From the NCBI RefSeq assembly GCF_003965815.1, contig NZ_RXOE01000001.1, forward strand, positions 496,001 through 560,000: 64,000 nt of DNA, read 5' to 3'. Positions 44,037 through 52,260 of this stretch are shown in pieces. Every line of letters begins with the position of its first letter. Positions within the stretch are counted from its first letter, which is position 1. The notes below the pieces were generated by a model that was not told the DNA's origin, searched no databases, and saw only the letters and a program-made list of their open reading frames with translations. The stretch comes from Variovorax gossypii. GTDB lineage: Bacteria > Pseudomonadota > Gammaproteobacteria > Burkholderiales > Burkholderiaceae_C. Position numbers and translations under genes: made by a program.

Positions 44037-44833
44037 GCCGTTGCCTCCTCGTTCTGCGCAAAGGCCGCGCTGATGCGCTCGTACAGCGCACCGAAGGCCG
44101 GGTCGGCACGGTTGCGCGGGTAAGGCAGGTCGATGTCGACGATCTCGCGGATGCGGCCCGGATGGGCGCTCATCACCACCACGCGCTGGGCGAGGAACAC
44201 GGCCTCCTCGATGTTGTGCGTGATGAAGAAGACCGAGAGCCGCAGTTCCTGCCAGATGCGAAGCAGCTCGCGCTGAAGGCTGGTGCGGGTGAGCGCGTCG
44301 ATGGCGGCGAAGGGCTCGTCCATCAGCAGCACCCTGGGCTGCGTGGCGAGCGCGCGTGCCACCGCGATGCGCTGGCGCATGCCGCCCGAAAGCTCGAAGG
44401 GATAGCGTCCGGCCGCGTGCGAAAGGCCGGTGAGCGCCAGCAGTTCCTCGGCACGGGCGCGCCGCGCCGGTGCGTCCAGGCCCTGCATCTTCAGGCCGAA
44501 CTCGATGTTGCGGCGCGCGGTGAGCCACGGGAACAGCGCGTATTCCTGGAACACCACGCCACGGTCGGCGCCGGGGCCGGTCACGGGCTGCCCGCCGGCC
44601 ACGACCGAGCCAGTCGTCGGCTGGATGAAGCCCGCGATCGTGTTGAGCAGCGTGGTCTTGCCGCATCCGCTCGGGCCGATGGCGCAGACGAACTCGCCCT
44701 CGCCGATATCCAGGTTCACGCCGGTCATCGCCCAGTTGAGCTCGCCGCCCGAAGACGCATAGAGCTTCGACGCGTCGCGGATGCTCACGGCGGGGCGGCC
44801 CGCCGCCCCCGTTTCCTTCACCGATGCATTCAT
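44033..44833 (-). CDS. ABC transporter ATP-binding protein, SsuB/TauB type
   Basis: 266-aa ATPase. Walker A GPSGCGKTT, Q-loop VVFQEYALFPWLTA, signature LSGGMRQRIAVARAL, Walker B VLLMDEPFAAID, H-loop ITHNIEEAVFLAQR. It begins seven bases after the binding-protein stop and overlaps the permease by four bases. Nitrate/sulfonate/taurine-type importers have this layout. Confidence 0.95.
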   Translation of the reverse strand: MNASVKETGAAGRPAVSIRDASKLYASSGGELNWAMTGVNLDIGEGEFVCAIGPSGCGKTTLLNTIAGFIQPTTGSVVAGGQPVTGPGADRGVVFQEYALFPWLTARRNIEFGLKMQGLDAPARRARAEELLALTGLSHAAGRYPFELSGGMRQRIAVARALATQPRVLLMDEPFAAIDALTRTSLQRELLRIWQELRLSVFFITHNIEEAVFLAQRVVVMSAHPGRIREIVDIDLPYPRNRADPAFGALYERISAAFAQNEEATA

Positions 44834-44840
44834 CTCCGGC

Positions 44841-45854
44841 TCAGCCCAGCGTCACGCGCTCGGGGGCCGCCGCCTTCAGCGCATCGGCGTAGATCAGCTT
44901 GCGGTAGAGCGTGCGCAGGTCTTCCTTCGGCTGCGTTGCAAGACCGGCCTCGATGGCCCACTGTGCGTTCAGCACCAGGTCGTCGAGCAGGCGGTTGTCC
45001 AGCCGCACGCCGACGGAGACGGTGTCCAGCCCGGCCTTCGTGACTTCCACCGTGGCCTTGGTGCGCTCAGCGACCAGCGCGATCGCGTCCGTCGTCTGGG
45101 CGCGGTAGAACTTCTCGGCGTCCAGCAGGCTGCGTACCGCGGCTTCGACCAGCTTGGGCTTGCCCTGCACCAGCGCTTCGCTGGCCGTGAGCACGTAGTG
45201 GCTCAGGAACACCTTCTCCAGGCCGGTGTCGTCCAGCAGCCTGACCTTGCCGCCGCTGTCGGCCACCGCCTTCTGGCCGGAGTCCCATCCCCAGGCGAAG
45301 GCGTCGATGTCGCCGCGCGTCACGGCGGTGACGGCATCGGGGCCGCGCAGGTTGACCAGCGTCACGTCCTTCAGCGCAAGGCCGTGCAGCGAGAGAAAGC
45401 GGCTCAGGAAGTAGTGGCCGCTGGTGCCGATGGTGGTGGCCACGCGCTTGCCCTTGAGCTGCGCGCCGGTCTGGATGCCGCGGTCGGTGCGGGCCGCGAC
45501 CACCATGCCGCTGGACAGCCGCGAGAACTCCGCCACGATGACCGCCGGCACGCCGTTGGCGCCCGCCAGGCCCACCACGCTGTCGGTCGAGGTGGCGAAC
45601 TGCGCCTTGCCGGCCACGGCCGCGTCGAAGGCCAGCCGCCCCGAGGTGAACTGCAGCGTGGTCGCCTCGATGCCATGGTTCTTCCAGTAGTTCTTGCTGG
45701 AGACGAGGTAAGGAATGGCCCAGCTGAAGCCCTGGCTTTCGGCGACCACGATCTTCTCGGCGCCGGCCTGCTGGGCCCAGGCGGAGGAGCCGAGCGCCAG
45801 GCCTGCGAGGCCGAGGCCGAACTGGCGGCGGTCGATGGAGTGCGAACGTGTCAT
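44841..45854 (-). CDS. ABC solute-binding protein, NitT/TauT type
   Basis: 337-aa periplasmic binding protein with a twin-arginine leader (DRRQFGLGLAGLALGSSAWAQ). Typical motifs: SGRLAFDAAVAGKAQFATSTD, LKGKRVATTIGTSGHYFLSRFL, GDIDAFAWGWDSGQKAV. The two residues Trp/Gly before DSGQ are common in the family. It is the second gene of the minus-strand operon that begins with the DszC-like gene at 47133 (67-base gap). Likely ligand class is a sulfonate, sulfate ester or related anion. Confidence 0.92.
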   Translation of the reverse strand: MTRSHSIDRRQFGLGLAGLALGSSAWAQQAGAEKIVVAESQGFSWAIPYLVSSKNYWKNHGIEATTLQFTSGRLAFDAAVAGKAQFATSTDSVVGLAGANGVPAVIVAEFSRLSSGMVVAARTDRGIQTGAQLKGKRVATTIGTSGHYFLSRFLSLHGLALKDVTLVNLRGPDAVTAVTRGDIDAFAWGWDSGQKAVADSGGKVRLLDDTGLEKVFLSHYVLTASEALVQGKPKLVEAAVRSLLDAEKFYRAQTTDAIALVAERTKATVEVTKAGLDTVSVGVRLDNRLLDDLVLNAQWAIEAGLATQPKEDLRTLYRKLIYADALKAAAPERVTLG

Positions 45855-45921
45855 GCGGGTACCCGAAAAAAGCAGAAGAAAAACGGAGAGGAAAAGGAAA
45901 GAAAACCGCGAGCCGATTCCG

Positions 45922-47133
45922 TCAGCCGTAGCCGTACGGGTTGGGCGCCTCGCCCGCCAGCAGCCATGCGCCGATACTCTGGTGCCGGTAGTCGAGCGGG
46001 TCGTGCAGCGTGTGGACGCGCACGTTGCGCCAGTAGCGGTCGAAGCCGTGGCGCGCCGCGGTGCCGCGCGCGCCCACGAGTTCGAAGATCTGCGAGGTCA
46101 CCTGCAGCGCCACGCGGCCGGCCTGGGTGCGCGCGGAGGCCACCTCCACGGCCAGCGCGGCGCGCTCGCCGGCGGTCAGTTCGTTGCCGCGCTCCCAAGC
46201 CTGCTGGAAACGTTCGTTGGCCAGGTTCGAAAGCGCCGTGGCGGCCCGCAGGCTCGACCACATCTCGCCGGCGCGCAGCTGGAGCATCCGGTCGTCCTCG
46301 GAGCGCGTCACGCCGGCCATGGGCCACGGCTGCGTCTGCGTGCGCAGGTAGCCGATGGCCTCGCGCAGCGCGCCGAGCGCATTGCCGAGATAGATCTCGG
46401 TGAGCACGATCTGCCCGATCAGGTTTCGCAGCGTCGCGCGCGGGCTCGACGCCACGCCGGGCGGGCCGAGCACCTCGTCGTGCGCAATTTGCACGCGCTC
46501 GAAGGAAACGCTGCCGCTGTCGGTCTGGCGCTGGCCCATGTTGTCCCAGTCGTCGTGCACGCGGATGCCGGCGCGCGAGGTCGGCACCACGGCGAAGACA
46601 CGGTCGGTGGGCTCGGGGCCGAGGGTGACGGAGACATTGAGCACGTCCGAATCGGAAGCACCCGAGCAGAAGCCCTTGATGCCGTCGATCTCCAGCCCCT
46701 GCGGCGTGCGCGTGGCAGTGAGCCGCGTGTCGCGCGCATTCACGGCGTTGCCCCAGAACCAGCGGTGCTCCACCGCCTGGCCCAGGTAGCGCGCCTGCTG
46801 TTCCTGCGAGCCGAACAGCAGGACGCTCGCCACCTGCAGGTGCTGGAAGCCGAACAGGTGCGCGAGCGAACTGTCGGCCTGCGCGAGCCGCCGCAGGATG
46901 CGGAAGATCAGCGGCCACGCCGCCTGCTGCCCGCCGAAGGCCGAGGGTATGGCGAGCGTCAGCAGCCCGCTTTGCCGCAGCAGCTGCCGCTCGGCCAGCG
47001 CGGTGCCGCCGGCCCGGTCGCGCGCGGCGGCCGTTGCTGCCAGCGAGGCGGCGAGCGCCTGGACGGCCGGGGTGAGGTCACCGAAGTCTTCATCGAAGGG
47101 ATCGGCGGGAGATGGGGAGGGAGAAGATGACAA
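45922..47133 (-). CDS. DszC/SfnB-type flavin monooxygenase (acyl-CoA dehydrogenase fold)
   Basis: 403-aa protein of the acyl-CoA dehydrogenase fold, in the branch that includes DszC and SfnB, which use reduced flavin to oxygenate organosulfur compounds rather than dehydrogenate thioesters. Family ending FDRYWRNVRVHTLHDPLDYRHQSIG includes the conserved His-Asp pair. Other marks: WFWGNAVNARD and DDWDNMGQRQTDSGSV. The start is a TTG at 47133 with GGTGGA upstream; no in-frame ATG lies near. A 28-base imperfect palindrome lies 88 bases upstream. Confidence 0.88.
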   Translation of the reverse strand: MSSSPSPSPADPFDEDFGDLTPAVQALAASLAATAAARDRAGGTALAERQLLRQSGLLTLAIPSAFGGQQAAWPLIFRILRRLAQADSSLAHLFGFQHLQVASVLLFGSQEQQARYLGQAVEHRWFWGNAVNARDTRLTATRTPQGLEIDGIKGFCSGASDSDVLNVSVTLGPEPTDRVFAVVPTSRAGIRVHDDWDNMGQRQTDSGSVSFERVQIAHDEVLGPPGVASSPRATLRNLIGQIVLTEIYLGNALGALREAIGYLRTQTQPWPMAGVTRSEDDRMLQLRAGEMWSSLRAATALSNLANERFQQAWERGNELTAGERAALAVEVASARTQAGRVALQVTSQIFELVGARGTAARHGFDRYWRNVRVHTLHDPLDYRHQSIGAWLLAGEAPNPYGYG

Positions 47134-47220
47134 GGGATTCCACCCGGCTTCAAGGAGCGAGGGAACCGCTCGACAAGGGAGCCATCGAGTCTAGGAACGA
47201 AGGTTCGCATGCAGAACGAA

Positions 47221-47248
47221 GGAATCCGCATGACCAAATGCGAATCCC
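47221..47248. promoter_or_regulatory. Imperfect palindrome shared with 53504, upstream of DszC-like gene
   Basis: Left arm GGAATCCGCAT, spacer GACCAA, right arm ATGCGAATCCC (9 of 11 positions complementary). The left arm, the spacer's CCAA and following AT recur at 53504-53525. It lies 88 bases upstream of the TTG start at 47133, in a good position for a regulator of sulfur or nitrogen starvation; regulator identity unknown. Confidence 0.5.
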
Positions 47249-47318
47249 GTTATTGCGCCGGCCGTCGTTCAGGGGGCTTCGTGCAGCCTCTGCCTGCGAC
47301 GGGACGAAGCTGCCGCCG

Positions 47319-48671
47319 TCACGCGACCTTCCGCCCCTTCACGGAGAACTGGTTGACGGGCCGCTCCAGCCCGAGGTTCTCGCGCAGGGTGCGGCCTTCG
47401 TACGCCGTGCGGAAAAGGCCGCGGCGCTGGAGTTCGGGGATCACGAGGTCCACGAACTCTTCCAGCGATTCAGGCAGCACCGGCGGCATGACGTTGAAGC
47501 CGTCGGCAGCGCCGTTCTCGAACCATTCCTGCATCCTGTCCGCGATGGTCTGCGGCGTGCCGACCACCACCCAGTGGCCGCGCGCGCCGGCGAGGTATTC
47601 GTAGAGCTGCCGCACGGTAAGCCTGTCGCGCCGGGCCAGCTCCAGCACCACGTGGGCGCGGCTGTTGCGCCCCGGCGGCGGCTCCGGGATGTAGGGCGGG
47701 GGCGCATCGAGATCCCAGGTCGACAGGTCTTCGTCGGGCCAGAAGGTGTGCAACGTGTTCAGGCCCACGGATGGATGGATCAGGCTCTGGAGCTTCGCCC
47801 ACTTGGCCTCGGCCTCCTCCTGCGTGCGGCCGATCACCGGCGATATGCCGGGCAGCACCAGCAGCTGCTCGGGCCTGCGGCCGTACTTGGCCAGCCGCCC
47901 CTTCACGTCGCGATAGAACGCCTGCGCCTCGGCCAGGCTGGTCCAGGCGGTGAAGATGGCTTCGGCCGACGCAGCCGCGAGCTCGCGCCCGGGTTCCGAC
48001 GACCCTGCCTGCACGATCACCGGATAGCCCTGCGGCGGCCGCTCCAGATTGAGCGGGCCAGCGACCTTGAAGTACTTCCCCGAATGGCTAAGGGCATGCA
48101 GCTTGGCAGGGTCGAAGTACTTGCCCGAGACCGGATCGCGCTGGAACGCGTCGTCCTCGAAGCTGTCCCACAGGCCCTTGGCCACGTCGATGAACTCGTG
48201 CGCCTGCTCGTAGCGCGAGGCCGGGTCGGGGTGCCTGTCGAGGCCGAAGTTGCCGTGGACGTTGTCCGCACTGGTGGTCACCACGTTCCAGGCCGCGCGC
48301 CCCTTGCTGAGATGGTCCAGCGAAGCGAACTTGCGGGCCAGGAGAAAGGGATCCTCGTAGGTGGTCGAGGCCGTCGCGACGAAGCCGATGTGCCGCGTCA
48401 CCGCCGACAGCGCCGCCCACAGCGTCACGGGCTCGAAGTAGGACACCCTCCCCTGGCGGCTGAAGGCTTCCTCGTCGCCGTGGAAGCCGACGCCGGGCGT
48501 GTCGGCCACGAACACCTGGTCGAACAGGCCGCGCTCGGCCGTCTTGGCGACCTCGATGTAGTGATCGATGTTGACGCCCGAATCGACCTGCGACCCCGGA
48601 TGGCGCCATGCGGCCACGTGATGGCCGGTGGCCATGATGAAGGCGCCGAGGCGCAGCTTGCGTTGACTCAT
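47319..48671 (-). CDS. NtaA/SnaA/DszA-family FMN-dependent monooxygenase
   Basis: 450-aa luciferase-like enzyme, a paralogue of the one at 35984. Motifs: GHHVAAWRHPGSQVDSG, SKGRAAWNVVTTSADN, VIVQAGSSEPGRELAAASAEAIF, RGHWVVVGTPQTIADRMQEWF. I start at the ATG at 48671 (MSQRKLRLGAF), which matches the family start; another in-frame ATG is at 48698. No good ribosome-binding site precedes either. Two hairpins lie directly upstream. Likely reaction: flavin-dependent cleavage of a C-S or C-N bond. The substrate is unknown. Confidence 0.92.
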   Translation of the reverse strand: MSQRKLRLGAFIMATGHHVAAWRHPGSQVDSGVNIDHYIEVAKTAERGLFDQVFVADTPGVGFHGDEEAFSRQGRVSYFEPVTLWAALSAVTRHIGFVATASTTYEDPFLLARKFASLDHLSKGRAAWNVVTTSADNVHGNFGLDRHPDPASRYEQAHEFIDVAKGLWDSFEDDAFQRDPVSGKYFDPAKLHALSHSGKYFKVAGPLNLERPPQGYPVIVQAGSSEPGRELAAASAEAIFTAWTSLAEAQAFYRDVKGRLAKYGRRPEQLLVLPGISPVIGRTQEEAEAKWAKLQSLIHPSVGLNTLHTFWPDEDLSTWDLDAPPPYIPEPPPGRNSRAHVVLELARRDRLTVRQLYEYLAGARGHWVVVGTPQTIADRMQEWFENGAADGFNVMPPVLPESLEEFVDLVIPELQRRGLFRTAYEGRTLRENLGLERPVNQFSVKGRKVA

Positions 48672-48673
48672 GA

Positions 48674-48721
48674 GATGCCGTGCTGGAATGAACGGCATCT
48701 GGCGTGCCGCAAAGCACGCCA
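48674..48721 (-). promoter_or_regulatory. Two tandem hairpins in leader of NtaA/DszA-type gene
   Basis: Arms TGGCGTGC/GCACGCCA (48700-48707 with 48714-48721, loop 6) and GATGCCG/CGGCATC (48674-48680 with 48693-48699, loop 12) lie end to end. The second abuts the ATG at 48671. They could hide the translation start in mRNA or be dimeric protein sites on DNA. No U-run follows, so not terminators. Confidence 0.45.
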
Positions 48722-48788
48722 CGTTAGACCGCCGCGGCGGCCGCGCCAAAGAAGAATTCCGCGCTTCCTTATTCACGCGGCACCGGCA

Positions 48789-49556
48789 CTACCAGGAAGC
48801 CGCCTCGCCGCTCGCCTGCAGGTGCCGCCCAACGCCTTCCCTGCCGCTGGGATCGAACATGTAGCCCACGCCCCAGACCGTCTGGATATAGGAAAACGCC
48901 CCGTCTTCCAGAAGCCTGCGCAATCTCGAGACCTGCACGTCCAGGCTGCGATCGTAGGCGCCGAGCTCGCGTCCGCGCGCCACCTGGGCGATCTTCTCCC
49001 GCGACAGCGGCTGGCCCGTATGCCGCACGAGCACCTTGAGGATCGCGATCTGGACGGTCGTGATGCCGAGGATCCGGTCGCCCTTGCGGAGCGTGCGGGT
49101 GCCCAGGTTGAATTCGAAGGGCCCGAACCGCACGATCTCGTTCGCGATCGAGGGGCCGCCCGGCTCTTCCCTCGGGGAGCTGCGCCGCAGGATCGCCTGG
49201 ATGCGTGCGCGAAGCTCCCGTGGATTGACCGGCTTGCAGACATAGTCGTCCGCGCCCATCGTCAGGCCGGCGATCTTGTCCGCGTCCTCGCCCTTCGCAC
49301 TGAGGATGATGATCGGCGTGCGTACGCCCATGGCGCGCAGCCGCCGGCAGACCGACAGGCCGTCCTCGCCCGGCAACAGCACGTCGAGCACGATGAGGTC
49401 TATGGCGCGGCGAAGCAGGATCGACGCGAGCGACCTGCCGTTCTCGGCCTCGAAGACCTCGTAGCCCTCCTGGGAGAGATAGCCGCCGATCAGTTGCCGC
49501 AGTCGGGGGTCGTCGTCGACGACCGCGATCGCGTCGGGGCGATGGTGGCCTGTCAT
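48789..49556 (-). CDS. OmpR/PhoB-family response regulator
   Basis: 255-aa two-domain regulator. Receiver domain (residues about 9-122) has acidic pocket VVDDD, phosphoacceptor Asp58 in LIVLDVLLPGEDG, Ser86 and Lys108 in YVCKPVNPREL. The winged-helix DNA-binding domain is at about 140-240 (YDRSLDVQVSRLRRLLEDG, IQTVWGVGYMF). The start at 49556 is strongly supported by AAGGAGG at 49564-49570 (seven bases upstream). No histidine kinase gene adjoins. It may act on the flanking genes, but nothing in the sequence proves it. Confidence 0.93.
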   Translation of the reverse strand: MTGHHRPDAIAVVDDDPRLRQLIGGYLSQEGYEVFEAENGRSLASILLRRAIDLIVLDVLLPGEDGLSVCRRLRAMGVRTPIIILSAKGEDADKIAGLTMGADDYVCKPVNPRELRARIQAILRRSSPREEPGGPSIANEIVRFGPFEFNLGTRTLRKGDRILGITTVQIAILKVLVRHTGQPLSREKIAQVARGRELGAYDRSLDVQVSRLRRLLEDGAFSYIQTVWGVGYMFDPSGREGVGRHLQASGEAASW

Positions 49557-49946
49557 CCAAGCGCCTCCTTGCCGCACCGGATGAGGCGGCATGAACCTCG
49601 ATGGCACTGGCTTCCCGAGCCCGTCTTCTCCCCTTCCACCCCGGCAGACCCCTCGGTCTTGCGTAAAATCAAATGCAAAATCATGGAAACCGGCTCGATT
49701 CATCAAGTTCGGCATCGGCCACAAGGCCATGCGAAGAACTTTGATTTATAGGGCCGGCTGCATTGATTGATCTAATCCACTAACGGCCTCGGGAACGCCA
49801 GCCTGAGCGCTTTTCTCGCTCTCGCTCAGTCGAAAATCGCCCAGCCTCAGTGGCGTCTATTCGGAGGATTAGCGACGGGAAGCATCACGCAAGGAGCCGT
49901 CGATTCGCGACGCGCGGCTGCCCATCTTCCCGCACGGCAGAGACGA
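49557..49946. other. 390-base intergenic region
   Basis: Lies between the response-regulator start and the stop of the DszC-like gene at 49947. It holds the regulator's ribosome-binding site (49564-49570), an A+T-richer stretch (about 49665-49775) that may contain its promoter, and a CTGAGCG/CGCTCAG inverted repeat (49803-49809 with 49823-49829, loop 13) that is not followed by a T-run on either strand. I see no gene in it. Confidence 0.5.
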
Positions 49947-51188
49947 TCAGAGCGCTCCGGCACTCTCCGGAAGAATGCCGTTGAGCAGGTGGTCGCCCAC
50001 CACGGTGTACTTGTGCCGCACCGGATCGTGCAGCGTGTGCACCCGTGCATTGCGCCAGTGCCGGTCGAAGGCATGCGGTGATTGCGCCGAGCGCGTTCCG
50101 CACAGTTCGAAGAGCTTGCTGGAGGCAAGCAGCGCCACCTCCGAAGTAAGCACCTTGGCCTCGGCCACGGCCAGCGACGCAGCCGCCCGAAGCGCCCTGT
50201 CGGGCTCGGCGATTGCCGCATCCACCGCCAGGCCCGCCCGCTGCGTCATGGCTTCGGCGGCATGGATGCGGATCTGGATTTCCCCGGCCTGCGCGATGAC
50301 CAGCGGGTCGACTACCGCGCGCGGCGAGCTCTCTGGCTGGCTTATCGACGAGTGCCCGCGCAGGAAGCGCACCGTGTCGTCCAACGCCGCCTGCGCGATG
50401 CCCAGGTCGATGCCCACATGGCTGAGCTGCGAGACGGCGCCCATGGCCTGTTCGCTGTAGGCACGGTGGATAGGCAGCACGCACAGGTCCGGCAGCTCGA
50501 CCCGGTCGAGCCGCACGCGGCCGCTCGCGGTGGTGCGCTGGCCGAAGCCCTGCCAGTCGTCCTCGATCGAGAGGCCGGGCGTGCCGGCTGGAATGACGGC
50601 GACCGTCTTCTCGCCTGCCTCGTTCTGGCCGATGACGGTGACGTAGTGCGCGAAGAGCGCACCCGTGGCATAGATCTTCTCGCCGCTGAGCACGTGGCCG
50701 CGCGCGGTGCGGGCGATGACGGTCGGCTGCACGCCCTGCTTTCCAGGCGCATCGGTGTTGGCATTGCCGAAGCGGCAGCCGCGCAGGATCTCGCCCAGGA
50801 AGAAGTCCTTCTGCGCGGCGGTGCCTATGGTCGAGAGCCAGAACACCGCGCTGTTGTGGTTCTGCTGGATCTGGCCGATGGACGCATCCGCCGCGGAAAG
50901 AATCGCGAACACCTGCGCCACGGTGGCATAGGACACGCCCGCGCCGCCGTGTTCGCGCGGCACGTTCATGGCCCACAGGCCCGCGCCCGAGACCAGGTCG
51001 AGTTCCGGCTCGGGCAGGATGCGATCGCGGTCCCGCTCGGCCGAGCCCTCGGCGATCAGGCCGGCGATGCGGCGCGCGGCCTGGAGCACTTCCGCATCGG
51101 AGCGCAGCACCTGCCCCGCCTGCACGGCGCGCGCGGTGCGGTGGGCGGGCTGCTGGCGCTTGGTCACCGAGGCGAGCACGGCATTCAT
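49947..51188 (-). CDS. DszC/SfnB-type flavin monooxygenase (acyl-CoA dehydrogenase fold)
   Basis: 413-aa protein of the SfnB/DszC branch. Start at 51188 is fixed by ATGA overlap with the aldo/keto reductase stop. Motifs: GLWAMNVPREHGGAGVSYATVAQVFAILSAADASIGQIQQNH (N-terminal region), FGNANTDAPGKQ, DDWQGFGQRTTASGRV, and the ending FDRHWRNARVHTLHDPVRHKY. SfnB proteins take part in the use of dimethyl sulfone and other sulfones as sulfur sources. The operon layout with a reductase and an SfnG-like enzyme fits that. Confidence 0.9.
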   Translation of the reverse strand: MNAVLASVTKRQQPAHRTARAVQAGQVLRSDAEVLQAARRIAGLIAEGSAERDRDRILPEPELDLVSGAGLWAMNVPREHGGAGVSYATVAQVFAILSAADASIGQIQQNHNSAVFWLSTIGTAAQKDFFLGEILRGCRFGNANTDAPGKQGVQPTVIARTARGHVLSGEKIYATGALFAHYVTVIGQNEAGEKTVAVIPAGTPGLSIEDDWQGFGQRTTASGRVRLDRVELPDLCVLPIHRAYSEQAMGAVSQLSHVGIDLGIAQAALDDTVRFLRGHSSISQPESSPRAVVDPLVIAQAGEIQIRIHAAEAMTQRAGLAVDAAIAEPDRALRAAASLAVAEAKVLTSEVALLASSKLFELCGTRSAQSPHAFDRHWRNARVHTLHDPVRHKYTVVGDHLLNGILPESAGAL

Positions 51189-52222
51189 GAGGCAGCCACG
51201 CGATGCCGCGGCAGCCGCCCGAAGAAGGGATGGCTCGGATCGTTGAAGCCCGGTAGCGACGAATGGCCGGTGGTCACCAGCGCGTCGACCAGCGCCTCGT
51301 CTTCGTCGCTGAAGCGGTACTGCAGCGCCGGCACGTAGTCTTCCCACTGCTCCAGCGTGCGCGGGCCGGCAATGGCGGACGTGATCAGCCGGTTGTTCAG
51401 CACCCATGCGAGCGCGAACTGGCCGGGCGTGATGCCCCGCCCCTCGACGTGCTCCTTCACGCGCTGGGCGATCTGCAGCGACTCGGCGCGCCACTCGGTC
51501 TGCAGGATGCGCTTGTCGTCGCGGCCGGCACGCGTGCCGGGCGGCGGCGCCTTGCCGGGCTCGTACTTGGCGGTGAGCACGCCGCGCGCGAGCGGGCTGT
51601 AAGACACCACGCCCACGCCGTAGTACTCGGCCGCGGGCAGGTGCTCGGACTCGACCTGCCGGTTGGCCAGGTTGTAGAGTGGCTGGCTCGCCGCCGGCCG
51701 GTCCACGTTCAGGGCGTCGGCCGTGCGGCTGAATTCCGCGATCTTCCAGGCACTGTGGTTCGACAGGCCGTAGCTGCGCAGCTTGCCCGCGCGGATCAGG
51801 TCGCCCAGCGCGCGCACCGTCTCGGCCACCGGCGTGGCGCGGTCCTCGCGGTGCAGGTACAGCAGGTCGATGTGGTCGGTGCCCAGGCGCTTCAGGCTGG
51901 CCTCGACAGACTGCACGATGCCGTGTCGCCCCGTGCTCCTGTTGTTGGGGCCGGCGATGTCCGGATCGGCGTTCGCGAACTTGGTCGCCAGCACCCAGCG
52001 GTTGCGGTTGGGCGCCACGAGCTGGCCCACCACCGTTTCCGACTCGCCCTTGTTGTAGGCATTGGCGGTGTCGATGAAGTTGATGCCCTGCTCGAAGGCC
52101 CGGTCGGCAATGCGCTGCGCGGTGGCGCGGTCGGTCTGGCCGCCGAACATCATGGTGCCGAGCGTCAACGGCGACACGAGGATGCCGCTGCGGCCGAGGG
52201 GGCGATAGTCGATGGTGCTCAT
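51185..52222 (-). CDS. Aldo/keto reductase
   Basis: 345-aa NADPH-dependent TIM-barrel oxidoreductase. Catalytic tetrad: Asp in FIDTANAYNKGESE, Tyr in the same segment, Lys in WVLATKFAN and His in DLLYLHREDRATPV. Start ATG at 52222. It lies between the SfnG/SsuD-like gene (38 bases upstream) and the SfnB/DszC-like gene (4-base overlap). It may reduce an aldehyde released by monooxygenase cleavage of a C-S bond; this is inference from context. Confidence 0.93.
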   Translation of the reverse strand: MSTIDYRPLGRSGILVSPLTLGTMMFGGQTDRATAQRIADRAFEQGINFIDTANAYNKGESETVVGQLVAPNRNRWVLATKFANADPDIAGPNNRSTGRHGIVQSVEASLKRLGTDHIDLLYLHREDRATPVAETVRALGDLIRAGKLRSYGLSNHSAWKIAEFSRTADALNVDRPAASQPLYNLANRQVESEHLPAAEYYGVGVVSYSPLARGVLTAKYEPGKAPPPGTRAGRDDKRILQTEWRAESLQIAQRVKEHVEGRGITPGQFALAWVLNNRLITSAIAGPRTLEQWEDYVPALQYRFSDEDEALVDALVTTGHSSLPGFNDPSHPFFGRLPRHRVAAS

Positions 52223-52260
52223 GAAGGAAGTTCTTTGGTATCGGGTGAGAAAAGAGGCGC

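Noticed and set aside
49803..49829. Terminator in the 390-base gap (CTGAGCG/CGCTCAG)
   Set aside because: The loop is 13 bases and there is no T-run on either strand.
49847..50221. Separate small gene antisense-side of the DszC-like 3' end
   Set aside because: The translated product is Arg/Pro-rich frame shadow overlapping a well-supported gene on the same strand.
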